Counted from the first letter of the stretch, positions 12,110 to 21,286 are shown. The stretch is 47,256 nt of DNA from a bacterium (GCA_021851735.1 JAJZCD010000003.1:1-47256), one strand, 5' to 3'. Notes: generated by a model from the letters alone, not told the origin. Translations and numbers: made by a program.

Positions 12110-12874
12110 ATGCAGAACATCATATGGGAGGGCGATACGCCGCATGAACACTACCAGGTCGTCGATACACTCTATGACGGTCGCCCTGCGCGGGTACTCT
12201 ATAGTGGCAACCAGCAGGCTGCCCAGTCTGGTATTGCGCAAGATACTAATCCTGATTTACTCTTTGACTACAACCAGCGTTTTCTTGAACTGGCGTCCGG
12301 CTTAAAGCCCGAACGAGTTCTGGTAATAGGCGGTGGGGCGTTTACCCTGCCGCAGGCCTTATTACACGCATTACCCAATACATCTATTGATGCCGTAGAG
12401 CTCGATGCTAAACTCGTAGAACTGAGTCGCCGGTATTTTCACCTGCCGGACAGTAGCCGCTTACATATTTATACTAGCGATGGGCGCACATTTCTCCGTG
12501 AGTATCATGTGCAGTATGACATGGTTATCATTGATGCGTTTATGCACACTACAATACCGAGAGAACTCAAAACATTGCAGGCCTTTCTGGCGTATCGAGA
12601 ACACGTGGTTGAGGAGCAGGGAGTAGTCGCAATGAACGTGATCAGTGGATACCACGGCGTTCGGTCGTCGACGTTACGGCAGGTGTATGCGGCCGCACAG
12701 CAGACTTTTGACACAGTTGACGTTATGCTTGCAAGCTATGGTAATAGCCTGTGGTTGCCGCAGAACTTTGTACTGGTCGGACAGAGGGGGCAGAAGCTGC
12801 CGGTGGGTGATTATATGCGGTACGAAGCTGTAAGCCCGCTTACCGTATCACCTGACATAGCGTTACGTGATTAA
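12110..12874 (+). CDS. Spermidine-synthase-fold transferase (aminopropyltransferase or methyltransferase-like)
   Basis: Soluble Rossmann-fold enzyme of 254 residues. The nucleotide-binding core has VLVIGGGAFTLPQAL, the acidic strand end AVELDAKLVELS and DGRTFLRE followed by YDMVIIDAF, the pattern of spermidine synthases and of the looser spermidine-synthase-like methyltransferases. The IIDAF form, in place of a D-[SC]-[ST]-DP motif, argues for the latter, so the substrate is left open. The frame is open from 12086. The ATG at 12110 is chosen because TATACT (12097-12102) ends 7 nt before it. Confidence 0.75.
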   Translation: MQNIIWEGDTPHEHYQVVDTLYDGRPARVLYSGNQQAAQSGIAQDTNPDLLFDYNQRFLELASGLKPERVLVIGGGAFTLPQALLHALPNTSIDAVELDAKLVELSRRYFHLPDSSRLHIYTSDGRTFLREYHVQYDMVIIDAFMHTTIPRELKTLQAFLAYREHVVEEQGVVAMNVISGYHGVRSSTLRQVYAAAQQTFDTVDVMLASYGNSLWLPQNFVLVGQRGQKLPVGDYMRYEAVSPLTVSPDIALRD

Positions 12875-12901
12875 CGGTTTCTGTATGAACTAAAGCAACG
12901 G

Positions 12902-13945
12902 TCAATCTGTTTCAGGCGAAAAGCGGCGCCAAACCTTCGTGACCGCAATGGCTACGACTAGCACTGTGCCAATATCTATCAGCAAGCCAAGCGGGTTAAA
13001 CTGTCCGGTGTGGCCCGTAACGGCAGTTTGCAGCTTGCCATTACACGTACCTTGTTGGGTTGTCGCTGTAGCATAGTTATAGGTAATGGGCGAGCCGAGC
13101 CTCTGAGTGTACCGGGTACTAGCTGTAATATTCTTGAGCGGTGTTACGCAAGCCAATGATGCGTCGCCACTTGACGTGGACTGCGAGGCGGCCGGGAAGT
13201 TTTCAAATGTTTTACCAGGGATAAATGGCGACAGCAATAAGCCTCCCAAGAGTACGAAGACGATGAATCCTATGAGGCCGGCGCGCTTCTTTATACTGTG
13301 ACGCTGTATAGCTTTTGACACAGTAGCGTGTGGTGATATTTGATGTGGTCTGACCTGGGTCGGATGTGCCGGCTGCACCGACGTATTTGGGCTAGTCGGC
13401 ATGCTCTGTGTGCGAGCGGGTGTTGCCTGTGTTTGGCGTGAAATATACGGTGAAGGCGCAGGCTGGGCAGGTGTGGGCTTATTGCCGTGAGTTTGAGAGT
13501 ATCCAGGCATTTGGTTGGGTGTCGGCGCTACAGGTGCCGCCTGAGGGGGGTGTCCGTATGGACTTGCGTGTGGCATAGTGGGATGTGCGCGTACTGTAGA
13601 ACCCTGAGCTTGGACGTGTGTTTGGACTGGCAGTGGCTGAGGTTGTTGCACACGGTACTGTCCGTGCGGATGGTTAGCAACACTCGTGGGCATCTGGGGT
13701 GTCGTAGATTGTGCGTACCCCGGTGTTACGGGGTGACCCATACGGGTAGGCAGTTGTTGTGGCTGCTGAGGCCGTGCTGCGTTCGTCGACGTGCTGGCGC
13801 CTGGCTGCGTGGGTGTATGCACTGGACGTGCGTGCGGGCGAACTGTAATGTCACTGACAAATTGCCGCGGCCGAATAGGAGCAGTTTGCCTCGGTACCGT
13901 TCGTCCGGGGTTTATATCTTGGGGATTACGCCGTATTGGTTCCAT
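12902..13945 (-). CDS. Pro/Gln/Thr-rich membrane protein with two transmembrane helices
   Basis: 347 residues, function unknown. The first 210 or so are low-complexity, rich in Pro, Gln, Thr, His and Ala, with repeated short P-x-Q and H-P-T phrases, and look disordered. A basic stretch (IQRHSIKKR) precedes transmembrane helix 1 (about 218-240). Then comes an 80-residue domain with two Cys (ACVTP and GTCNG, possible disulfide) and helix 2 (about 320-338) followed by VWRRFSPETD. By the positive-inside rule the Pro-rich part is probably cytoplasmic and the Cys domain outside. It converges on the preceding gene. Confidence 0.75.
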   Translation of the reverse strand: MEPIRRNPQDINPGRTVPRQTAPIRPRQFVSDITVRPHARPVHTPTQPGASTSTNAARPQQPQQLPTRMGHPVTPGYAQSTTPQMPTSVANHPHGQYRVQQPQPLPVQTHVQAQGSTVRAHPTMPHASPYGHPPQAAPVAPTPNQMPGYSQTHGNKPTPAQPAPSPYISRQTQATPARTQSMPTSPNTSVQPAHPTQVRPHQISPHATVSKAIQRHSIKKRAGLIGFIVFVLLGGLLLSPFIPGKTFENFPAASQSTSSGDASLACVTPLKNITASTRYTQRLGSPITYNYATATTQQGTCNGKLQTAVTGHTGQFNPLGLLIDIGTVLVVAIAVTKVWRRFSPETD

Positions 13946-14101
13946 ATACCCACCATGTCCTTGTTACGTATAAGTGTAAGCGAAAGCATGACAATTGCCA
14001 AATCATATATCGAGCGTCAATTGTGCCGAGCTATGCGCGCAACGATTAACAGAGGATGACTCCATAATAGGTGGTCTGTCCTGCTGCAAGAACACGAGTA
14101 T

Positions 14102-14602
14102 TTATGCCGGAGTGGTCTTGGGTGGCAGTTTGTGGCGGTCCGCGAAAAGTATGTAGTGGAATATAAAAAAACGAGTTGCGAACGTTATGCAGTTGACTAA
14201 GAAAAAGGCAGCGTCTACGAATACTACGCGGCTGGCATGGCTTAACCCAATGGAAACCGCTAGATCGCTTGCGAAGCGTGTTGTGAGTGTCAAAATAGTT
14301 GCTACGCATGCAGCTATGATCCAGAACGGAAGGGTTTCTTTAAGCAAGTTTGGACGGCCTTTGCGCTCCCACGTCCATCGTGACATGATGTAGCTGGCTG
14401 TAGCGCCGGCAACCCATGCAATAAAACCGGCACGTGTTGGGGATATATGGAATACGCCAAGACATATGGTTAGTGTTGCCTGGCTTGATGCAACGGCAAC
14501 AATGGCGGCCAGTACGAATCGCTTGAAACGTGTACCCGTCTCTCCTTGTAGTTTGCGTTGTAGTACCGTAGTAATACGATTCATGAACCCACGCTGTGAC
14601 AT
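14102..14602 (-). CDS. GtrA-like family membrane protein
   Basis: GtrA-family proteins are four-helix membrane proteins thought to flip or carry lipid-linked sugars for glycosyltransferases. The 166 residues show the pattern: a basic start, KRFVLAAIVAVASSQATL, then SYIMSRWTWERKGRPN (the N-W-W/F-like loop before helix 3) and a terminal helix with ATRFFIFHYILF. A TAGTAT box ends 6 nt before the ATG (14600-14602), so a leaderless message is likely. Nearby genes for a large membrane protein and GT2 enzymes support a role in envelope glycosylation. Confidence 0.85.
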   Translation of the reverse strand: MSQRGFMNRITTVLQRKLQGETGTRFKRFVLAAIVAVASSQATLTICLGVFHISPTRAGFIAWVAGATASYIMSRWTWERKGRPNLLKETLPFWIIAACVATILTLTTRFASDLAVSIGLSHASRVVFVDAAFFLVNCITFATRFFIFHYILFADRHKLPPKTTPA

Positions 14603-14716
14603 GTCCTCATACTAACACGGGCGAGTGGTGGTGTCAGCAATTTTCTCGTGCATTTATGCAGAGTATAGTATCTTCAGGACCGGAGCAATAGGTGGTGTAT
14701 AATTAATCTAGATCTG

Positions 14717-16264
14717 ATGCGAGTATTACTGCAACGTTTTTATATACTCTTACGGTCACGGCGCTTATTTTGGGCAATCCTGGCCGTTTTTATTTGTGAG
14801 TCTGCGTGGATTGCGCTATCCGCCGTCTACCCTCAGGCATTTGATGAAAATTTCCACTTTGGCCTTATTAAGGTGTATTCCCATCACTGGCTGCCTTTTC
14901 TGAGCGGCCAGCCTTCGAACGCTAACGCGTACGGCGCGGTCGCATATGACCCGTCATATCTATATCACTATGTGATGAGCTTTCCGTACCGGATTATTGC
15001 TCTGTTTGCGCATAGCCAGATGATTCAGGTGATCTACCTGAGATTTATCAACATTGCATTGGCTGCAGCCGGACTAGTCTTGTTCTATCGGGTGCTGCTT
15101 CGTGCTCGTGTCTCACGTGCCTTCGCAAATCTTGCAATGGCGCTCTTTATACTCATACCGATTGTTCCGCAGCTTGCCGGCCAGGTAAATTACGATAATA
15201 TGCTGTTCCCGCTTGTCGCCTGGGCATTTCTGCTTGCGATGAAGGCCGCAGACGAGCTGCGTGCTCGAAAGCCGTCAGTGCGCACGTTAGGGACGTTCGT
15301 TATACTGAGCATCTTTGCGGTTATGGTTAAGTATGAGTTTCTACCAATAGCTGCCGGCGTAGTGCTTTTCCTTCTGTATACGGCGCACCGTAGCTTCCGC
15401 TCGCATTGGCGCCAGTTCGGAAGGTCGCTGCGAAGCAGTTGGACCACGCAGTCTCGGCTGGCAAAAGTAGTCTTGGTTGTCCTTTTCGTGATTGGTTTAG
15501 GCCTTTTTATACGTCGTGACGGCAGGAACCTTATCGAGTACCATACGTTTACGCCAAATTGCAGCAAAATATTGAGCGTGCAAGACTGTAAAGCCTATGG
15601 CCCCTGGGCTGCTAGTTATAGGTGGCATAAAGAGGTGGTCGCGGAGAGAGCAGCCGGCCCTATCGACTATGAGAACCCAGTTACATATACCATGTCATGG
15701 ATGTACTGGCTCTGGTACAGATTGTTTTTTGCGGTGAGCGGTCCAGTGCATGATTTCCGAAATTATCCGCCATTACCAGTGCCAGCCGCTGCCGGAGCAT
15801 TTATCTGGATCACCGGCATAGCTGGTGTTATTGTAGTAGCAGTCCGTCGCCGGCTATTTGATGCGTATCCGTATATACCGCTTTTTGGTACTGTTATCGC
15901 GGTGTATCTGATTGCGTTGTGGACGGAAGGCTATCTGCAGTATCACAAAACTGATGTAATGGTGCTTATGAACGGCAGATACCTACTACCAATACTATTT
16001 CCAATTAGCGTGATTGTAGGTCGGGCTTTTTCAGTGATACTACGTCGCCGGCCAGCTCTCAGATCTCTAGCTGCACTTGTGCTACTATTCTGTTTCATAG
16101 CGGGCGGCGGGACAATAAACTTCATTATGCGTAGCGATCATACATGGGATTGGCCTAATCCAACCGTTACGTCAGTAAATGACACTGCGCGCAAGGTGTT
16201 GCGCCCAATTATCGTTCACAATGACAAGTACCGCCCAGAACATCATATTTGGTTCTTCAATTAA
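14717..16264 (+). CDS. Polytopic membrane protein, probable GT-C-like or DUF2142-like glycosyltransferase
   Basis: 515 residues with about 11-12 hydrophobic helices. The long loop after helix 1 contains YPQAFDENFHFGLI, with acidic residues where GT-C glycosyltransferases carry their catalytic Asp/Glu. Near the C-terminus is NGRYLLPILFP, typical of DUF2142-type membrane proteins. I infer transfer of a lipid-linked sugar on the outer face, but the family is not certain. TATAAT (14698-14703) lies 13 nt before the ATG, giving a leader of about 6 nt without a Shine-Dalgarno. Confidence 0.65.
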   Translation: MRVLLQRFYILLRSRRLFWAILAVFICESAWIALSAVYPQAFDENFHFGLIKVYSHHWLPFLSGQPSNANAYGAVAYDPSYLYHYVMSFPYRIIALFAHSQMIQVIYLRFINIALAAAGLVLFYRVLLRARVSRAFANLAMALFILIPIVPQLAGQVNYDNMLFPLVAWAFLLAMKAADELRARKPSVRTLGTFVILSIFAVMVKYEFLPIAAGVVLFLLYTAHRSFRSHWRQFGRSLRSSWTTQSRLAKVVLVVLFVIGLGLFIRRDGRNLIEYHTFTPNCSKILSVQDCKAYGPWAASYRWHKEVVAERAAGPIDYENPVTYTMSWMYWLWYRLFFAVSGPVHDFRNYPPLPVPAAAGAFIWITGIAGVIVVAVRRRLFDAYPYIPLFGTVIAVYLIALWTEGYLQYHKTDVMVLMNGRYLLPILFPISVIVGRAFSVILRRRPALRSLAALVLLFCFIAGGGTINFIMRSDHTWDWPNPTVTSVNDTARKVLRPIIVHNDKYRPEHHIWFFN

Positions 16265-16395
16265 TAAACGGTAGGAATCACCGTCTAGCAGCAGAGAACC
16301 GAACAACCAGGATGTCGCACGCGATAGTATGCATTCCCTTGGATGTGTCATAGGGGTCGTATGGGATACAATAATAGCTGATAATAGGGAGAATT

Positions 16396-17646
16396 ATGAA
16401 CGAGATCATCTGCCCCCATTGTAATAAAGCATTTAAAGTCGACGAAGCAGGCTATGCTACTATCCTCAAGCAAGTACGCGACCATGAGTTTGAACGAGTG
16501 CTCCATGAGCGAGTCGAGCTGCTGGAAAAAGATAAAGAGAGCGCCGTTAAACTTGCAACGGCCAATGCTAAAAACGAGCTTCAAGCACAGGTCTCACAAA
16601 AAGAGACTGAGCTGGCCGAGCTGAGATCACAGCGGGACGCCCTGATGATTGAGCTGCGTGCGGAAAAGGACGCCGAGATTACTCGGTTACAGGCAAAAGT
16701 GGAAGCTGCCGAGATGGAAAAGAAGCTGGCAGTCACGGAGACGGTAAGTAAGATCGAAAAAGAGCGGGATGCGCTAGCTAACGAAGTAAAAAGCAAGGAC
16801 GCCGAGAAACAACTGCTCGAATCGTCATTGAGAGATAAATATGAATCAGAGCTAAAGACCAAAGACGAGATGATTGCGTACTACAAAGACATGAAAGCCA
16901 AGCTTTCTACTAAAATGGTTGGTGAGACACTGGAGCAACATTGCGAGACAGAATTTAACAAACTGCGTGCAACTGGTTTCCAGAACGCGTATTTCGAGAA
17001 AGATAACGATGCAAGGACCGGGAGCAAGGGAGACTATATTTACCGAGAAGCTGACGAAGCGGGAAATGAAATTGTCTCAATCATGTTCGAGATGAAAAAT
17101 GAAGGTGACGAGACAGCCACCAAGCATAAGAATGACGACTTCTTGCGTGAACTCGATAAGGACCGTTCTGAGAAAAAATGCGAGTACGCAGTCCTCGTTA
17201 CACTGCTTGAAGCCGATAGTGAACTGTACAATACCGGCATCGTTGACATGTCGCACAGATATCCCAAGATGTATGTTATTCGCCCGCAGTTTTTTATCCC
17301 TATGATTACCGTACTCCGTAATGCGGCGTTAAACTCATTGAAGTATAAATCGGAACTTGCCATGGTGCGGGCGCAGAACGTTGATATCACCAATTTTGAA
17401 GACAGCATGAATACATTTAAGGAAGGTTTCGCGAAGAACTACGACCTTGCTAGCCGCAAATTTAAAACAGCAATTGAAGAAATAGACAAAACTATCAGCC
17501 ATCTCCAAAAGACTAAAGATGCTTTACTCTCATCGGAGAATAATCTTCGACTGGCAAATAATAAAGCCCAAGATCTCAGCATTAAACGACTTACTCGCGG
17601 TAACCCGACTATGGCAGCTAAGTTTGCTGAACTGCATGATGCGTGA
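16396..17646 (+). CDS. DUF2130 domain protein (coiled coil plus nuclease-like fold)
   Basis: 416 residues. It begins with a small CPHC motif, then a long charged coiled coil (about 35-160), then the conserved DUF2130 domain (about 165-330) with [21 protein letters not shown] and [12 protein letters not shown]. The E-x-K in FEMKNE and the upstream D in GDYIYR resemble a PD-(D/E)xK nuclease core. The family's function is not established, and DNA metabolism is an inference. AGGGAG lies 6 nt before the ATG, with a likely TACAAT promoter about 25 nt further up, so this gene is leadered. Confidence 0.85.
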   Translation: MNEIICPHCNKAFKVDEAGYATILKQVRDHEFERVLHERVELLEKDKESAVKLATANAKNELQAQVSQKETELAELRSQRDALMIELRAEKDAEITRLQAKVEAAEMEKKLAVTETVSKIEKERDALANEVKSKDAEKQLLESSLRDKYESELKTKDEMIAYYKDMKAKLSTKMVGETLEQHCETEFNKLRATGFQNAYFEKDNDARTGSKGDYIYREADEAGNEIVSIMFEMKNEGDETATKHKNDDFLRELDKDRSEKKCEYAVLVTLLEADSELYNTGIVDMSHRYPKMYVIRPQFFIPMITVLRNAALNSLKYKSELAMVRAQNVDITNFEDSMNTFKEGFAKNYDLASRKFKTAIEEIDKTISHLQKTKDALLSSENNLRLANNKAQDLSIKRLTRGNPTMAAKFAELHDA

Positions 17647-17722
17647 AATTGCCGCAGGTAAGTAATGTACCGAGGCTAAGCCGTAGTGAGCGGATAGGTT
17701 GCGAACGCGTTTTTGTCTGCTC

Positions 17723-18706
17723 TTAGCGACGGCGAGTACGATTTCGTATGCTGTCGCCAAGGCGGTCACGTTTGGTCAACTCGAGGACATCCTCCAGGAG
17801 GAGGCGGTTAATACGGACTAAGTCGGCTACGACGCCTAGCGTGAAAGAAACGAACGAAGCTATTAACAGAACGCTGCCGATGATGAGAGACTGTAAGTGG
17901 TGAGGACCGAATACTATCCTGGTTCTTTGTGTGATAGATAGCCAAAGGAAGTGTGCAAACGGTATTACGCCGAGTACGAGAAATAGGAACCCGAGGGAAA
18001 AGAAAACGGCATAGGGTTTGTACATGATGAACGCTCGAATAATCGTAATGCTGGATCGTCTGACATGTTGCCATGAAGACTTAAATTGCCGTGATTCTCG
18101 AAGCTTCGGATTGGTCTCAATCGACACTACAGCAATGGACTGCTGCTTGTGGGACGCCTGGATGGTTGTTTCGGTGGCCCAGCTATAGTTCGCAACGGGG
18201 TTGAGTTGCATGGCTGCTTCCCGGGTGTATGCTCGGAATCCGCTGATGGCATCTGGTATGTGGGTGTCGGCTGCAAGGTTGAGCACGTGAGTGCCAAATC
18301 GTTGTAAGAGTTTTTTGGCAAGCGAAAAATGTTCAATGCTATGCGTCATACGGTCAGCAATAACTACATCCGCGGCACCGTCCATGATTGGTTGGATGAG
18401 GTCGGGGATCCGCTCTTGTTTGTACTGGTTGTCCCCCTCCGTGTTTACGATAATATCGGCACCCATCTCAAGCGCGCGGACAAGCCCGTGTCGGAATGAC
18501 TTGCTTAATCCCTGATTCCGGCGGTGGTGTAAAAACTCGGTGACACCATACTTTTTGGCGACGGCGACTGTATTATCGGTACATCCGTCGTCAATGATGA
18601 GCGTCTCAATCGTATCGATACCTGGTATCTTTTTTGGTATGGTCTCTAGGACCAAGGGTAATGTCGCTTCCTCGTTCAGACAAGGAATCATAACAACTAA
18701 TTTCAT
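17723..18706 (-). CDS. Family 2 glycosyltransferase with two C-terminal transmembrane helices
   Basis: DPM1/GtrB-like enzyme, 327 residues. The GT-A domain (1-220) shows VVMIPCLNEEATLP, TLIIDDGCTDNT, NQGLSKSFRHG and the metal-binding region VNTEGDNQY; two membrane helices follow (about 240-262 and 280-302) and a basic tail. It probably makes a polyprenyl-phosphate sugar at the cytoplasmic face for the GtrA and membrane transferase products nearby. The frame extends to 18880, but the ATG at 18704-18706 fits the family start; TATAAT (18729-18734, minus strand) and GGAG 6 nt upstream support it. Confidence 0.88.
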   Translation of the reverse strand: MKLVVMIPCLNEEATLPLVLETIPKKIPGIDTIETLIIDDGCTDNTVAVAKKYGVTEFLHHRRNQGLSKSFRHGLVRALEMGADIIVNTEGDNQYKQERIPDLIQPIMDGAADVVIADRMTHSIEHFSLAKKLLQRFGTHVLNLAADTHIPDAISGFRAYTREAAMQLNPVANYSWATETTIQASHKQQSIAVVSIETNPKLRESRQFKSSWQHVRRSSITIIRAFIMYKPYAVFFSLGFLFLVLGVIPFAHFLWLSITQRTRIVFGPHHLQSLIIGSVLLIASFVSFTLGVVADLVRINRLLLEDVLELTKRDRLGDSIRNRTRRR

Positions 18707-18925
18707 TGCATCTCCAAACTTGTGATGTATTATACCGCGCTCGGAAAAAAATCTGAAACGGAGTGGTCTACTCTCCGCAGCTTTCCTGGAGATAGAGCGC
18801 CTAGCATCGTTGCTGTAGACTTGATTACCATCTCTACGGGCTAGATTTAAGGGTAGTGTTATAAGCGGAGATGTGGGCATTTTTAGCGATTTTATGATTT
18901 ATTGACGAAAAATGCAGTTGACTCA

Positions 18926-18969
18926 TTATGCTTATGCCGTGCTATGCTGCTTATGACACATAAGCATAA
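18926..18969 (+). promoter_or_regulatory. Palindromic operator-like site before the 186-residue gene
   Basis: TGCTTATG-ACA-CATAAGCA (18948-18966) is a perfect 8-bp palindrome with a 3-nt spacer. A third copy of the half-site, TTATGCTTATG (18926-18936), pairs over 11 bp with 18959-18969. Possible -35 boxes are TTGACG (18902) and TTGACT (18918), with TATGCT at 18943 as a -10. The array sits between promoter and Shine-Dalgarno (AGAGGA, 18969-18974), so a repressor or an RNA hairpin could act here. Confidence 0.6.
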
Positions 18970-18978
18970 GAGGATACC

Positions 18979-19539
18979 ATGAAACGTGATACTCTGGATC
19001 GTTTGATTTCATCAACAGGTTTAATAGTTGCGGTAGTATTTTTAGCTGCCTCATGTGTGCTGTTCTATGCGCACCATTTTATACATTCGCAGGTGTATGA
19101 CCAGTTGTCGGCGCAACAGATCACCTTCCCGGCAGCTGGTAGTGCCAGCTTAAAGGCGTTGCCGCCAGCCGACCAGGCGGCTATGAGTAAGTACGCCGGC
19201 GAGGAACTGGTTAATGGCGCACAGGCGGAGACATTTGCCGATCACTATATCGCGGTCCACCTTAGCGAGATTGGCGCCGGCAAGACGTATTCGCAGCTCA
19301 GCACTGAGTCACGGGCGAACCCTTCAAATAAGGTACTTGCAGGTAAGGTGAGCACCGTATTCCAGGGCGAAACATTGCGCAGTATGCTGCTCAACGCGTA
19401 TGCCTATGACACTATGGCTGTCGTTGCGAATGCCACTGCGTACGGTGTCTTGATTGCAGGGCTTGTACTGCTTGTACTGTCCGCTCTGGGCTTCTACCAC
19501 GCAGGCCGCGTTAAGACTACGGCTAAGAGTCGCCGCTAG
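18979..19539 (+). CDS. Hypothetical protein with two transmembrane helices
   Basis: 186 residues, family unknown. Helix 1 spans about 11-33, an external domain of about 110 residues (with SAQQITFPA and SKYAGEEL, no Cys) follows, and helix 2 is near 150-175 before a basic tail (KTTAKSRR). The short N-terminus and the tail place both ends inside. It has its own promoter with a palindromic site, AGAGGA 4 nt before the ATG, and a strong terminator, so it is a single-gene unit. Confidence 0.75.
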   Translation: MKRDTLDRLISSTGLIVAVVFLAASCVLFYAHHFIHSQVYDQLSAQQITFPAAGSASLKALPPADQAAMSKYAGEELVNGAQAETFADHYIAVHLSEIGAGKTYSQLSTESRANPSNKVLAGKVSTVFQGETLRSMLLNAYAYDTMAVVANATAYGVLIAGLVLLVLSALGFYHAGRVKTTAKSRR

Positions 19540-19557
19540 TACGAGCGGTTGTATGTA

Positions 19558-19591
19558 CCGGCCCACCCATATAGCGGTGGGCCGGTTTGTT
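19558..19591 (+). terminator. Rho-independent terminator
   Basis: A perfect 10-bp GC-rich stem (CCGGCCCACC at 19558-19567 with GGTGGGCCGG at 19576-19585) and an 8-nt loop are followed by TTTGTT. It lies 18 nt after the stop of the preceding gene. Confidence 0.9.
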
Positions 19592-19660
19592 GCATAGTAG
19601 CAGGAGGATTGCGTTTTTCCTGGAGATACGCTACGGCAAAGTGTGCTACGCTTATGAAAT

Positions 19661-20302
19661 ATGCACCAATTATTACTGTATGCGGCAGCAACGCAGCACA
19701 TTCCGTATATTGTTAAAGCCCTTGAGCCCATCATTAGCCAGTACGGCTACATTGCCGTCGGCGGGCTATTAGTGGTCGAAGACCTCGGGCTACCCGTACC
19801 GGGTGAGACGGTTCTTATCGCCGCTGCCTTTTATGCGGGGCTTGGGCAATTGCAACTTGTCTACGTTATACTAATCGGCATCGTCGGTGCCGTAGTAGGG
19901 GATAATATAGGGTTTGCAATCGGAGAATACGGCGGCCGCCCGCTCATTGAGCGATTCGGAAAATACGTTTTTGTGACCCCGGAGCGACTCAATAAAGCTG
20001 AGCGATTCTTTGCTAGATACGGTGGTAGGGTGGTAGTCGTTGCCCGGTTTATCGACGGTCTGCGTCAGTTGAACGGCATCATAGCCGGACTGTCTGAGAT
20101 GCGGTGGTTAAAATTTATCCTCTTTAATGTAATCGGAGCGACATTGTGGGTTGGTACGTGGGCGACAGTGGGGTATCTGGGTGGCGATCACATTAGTACG
20201 TTCTTGCGCTTCGAAGCGTACCTGACCATTGCGACGATAACGGGTCTTGTCGGCTACGTTAGCTATAACACGCTTAAGAAACGCCGCACAAAACACGAGT
20301 GA
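19661..20302 (+). CDS. DedA family membrane protein
   Basis: Second DedA/VTT protein of the window, 213 residues. Motifs: VVEDLGLPVPGETVLIAAAFYAG (re-entrant region with the conserved Glu), GDNIGFAIGEYGGRPLIERFGK, then RFIDGLRQLNGIIAGLSEM (the conserved Arg segment), with a C-terminal basic tail. Likely role in lipid scrambling or membrane homeostasis, from family knowledge. No Shine-Dalgarno is seen; a poor TACGCT lies 8 nt before the ATG. It is 50 nt upstream of the Fur-family gene but that gene has its own promoter. Confidence 0.92.
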   Translation: MHQLLLYAAATQHIPYIVKALEPIISQYGYIAVGGLLVVEDLGLPVPGETVLIAAAFYAGLGQLQLVYVILIGIVGAVVGDNIGFAIGEYGGRPLIERFGKYVFVTPERLNKAERFFARYGGRVVVVARFIDGLRQLNGIIAGLSEMRWLKFILFNVIGATLWVGTWATVGYLGGDHISTFLRFEAYLTIATITGLVGYVSYNTLKKRRTKHE

Positions 20303-20317
20303 TCGCAGGAGCAGTAC

Positions 20318-20348
20318 TTGCAATGTTATTGTAAACGATTTACAATAA
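20318..20348 (+). promoter_or_regulatory. Promoter with embedded Fur-type palindrome; leaderless start
   Basis: TTGCAA (20318-20323), a 17-nt spacer and TACAAT (20341-20346) make a good promoter whose transcript should start at the ATG at 20353. Over it lies a perfect inverted repeat: arm TTATTGTAAA (20326-20335), spacer CGA, arm TTTACAATAA (20339-20348). The size and AT-rich ends resemble Fur, PerR or Zur boxes. Because the downstream gene encodes a Fur-family protein, self-repression is the likely role. Confidence 0.82.
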
Positions 20349-20352
20349 GGCC

Positions 20353-20745
20353 ATGACGGCAGTCAAAAACACGAGGTATTCAGTAGCTGTTCGGGACTAC
20401 CTACGGCATAGCGGACATGCAACAAACGCCCAGATCCTGCAACACCTGCGGCAGTCTTATCCTGATCTCAGCGCCACTACGGTGCACCGCATAACGACAA
20501 GGTTGCTTGAACGAGGAACTATTGCATGCGCGCCGCTTAGTAAGGATCATGCAATCCGTTTTGATACTAACCTCGAGCCGCATGACCACTTTCAGTGTAC
20601 GCGGTGCGATCGCATTCAGGATGTAGTTTTACCCAAGGAGCTGTTTGATAGTATCCAGCAGACAATGGGCGGCTGTAAGCTGAGTGGGCGGCTGACGGTG
20701 CAGGGAGCTTGTAAAAAATGTGTAATGCATACGGAGGAAATATGA
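20353..20745 (+). CDS. Fur-family metal or peroxide-responsive repressor
   Basis: 130 residues. The N-terminal winged helix (about 1-80) contains TNAQILQHLRQ and LSATTVHRITTRLLERG. The C-terminal part has HDHFQ-like HFQCTRC and a second CKKC, the two CxxC pairs of a structural zinc site. PerR, Zur and Fur cannot be separated by eye. The co-transcribed glutaredoxin and rhodanese favour an oxidative-stress role (inference). A palindrome overlaps its promoter. Its stop overlaps the next start (ATGA). Confidence 0.88.
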   Translation: MTAVKNTRYSVAVRDYLRHSGHATNAQILQHLRQSYPDLSATTVHRITTRLLERGTIACAPLSKDHAIRFDTNLEPHDHFQCTRCDRIQDVVLPKELFDSIQQTMGGCKLSGRLTVQGACKKCVMHTEEI

Positions 20746-20993
20746 AGAAAATAACAGTATATAGTACGACGACCTGTCCATACTGCAAAATGCTCGTGGG
20801 GTGGTTGGAGAAGCAAAATCTTGAGTTTACCGAGTATAAAGTAGACAGGAACCCAGCAGCAGCACAGAACATGATACGGCTCAGCGGCCAGATGGGCGTG
20901 CCATTCACGACCATTGAGGATGAGAGCGGGTCAGTCGCTAAAGTACTTGGATTTGATGTGCCAAGTATTACAGAAGCATTACAAACAGCGTAA
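20742..20993 (+). CDS. Glutaredoxin/NrdH-like redoxin
   Basis: Small thiol-disulfide oxidoreductase of 83 residues with a thioredoxin fold. KITVYSTTTCPYCK carries the CPYC active site, and VPFTTIEDE holds the conserved cis-Pro. It may reduce the repressor's targets, ribonucleotide reductase or mixed disulfides; the partner is not known. The frame is open from 20718, but the ATG at 20742 overlaps the regulator's stop by 4 nt and has GGAGGAA a few bases upstream. Confidence 0.9.
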   Translation: MKKITVYSTTTCPYCKMLVGWLEKQNLEFTEYKVDRNPAAAQNMIRLSGQMGVPFTTIEDESGSVAKVLGFDVPSITEALQTA

Positions 20994-21011
20994 GAAGAGG
21001 ATTTTTTATAT

Positions 21012-21266
21012 ATGGTTATTATCGACGTTCGTGAGCCGAGTGAATTCATGATGGGGCACGTTAAGGGAGCGCTCAATATCCCGCCGACCCAACTTATGTC
21101 GGGAGCACGGCAGCTTGCTGATGTTCCAAAAGATGAACAACTCATCGTCTACTGCCGCTCGGGTAGCCGATCAAACGTAGCCATGCGCATCTTGCAAAAA
21201 TTGGGATACGCAAACGTTACGAATGGCATCAACCAACAGCAGGTTGAAGCGAAGTACGGCGTATAG
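21012..21266 (+). CDS. Single-domain rhodanese-like protein
   Basis: 84 residues forming one rhodanese domain that lacks most of the first helix. Visible are IIDVREPSEFMMGHVKGALNIP and the active-site loop IVYCRSGSRS with the catalytic Cys, followed by LQKLGYANVTNG. Likely a sulfur carrier or sulfurtransferase acting with the glutaredoxin. It is third in the operon, 18 nt after the previous stop, with AAGAGGA as ribosome binding site. A hairpin follows. Confidence 0.9.
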   Translation: MVIIDVREPSEFMMGHVKGALNIPPTQLMSGARQLADVPKDEQLIVYCRSGSRSNVAMRILQKLGYANVTNGINQQQVEAKYGV

Positions 21267-21286
21267 GCGCCCACTTCTTGTCGTGT

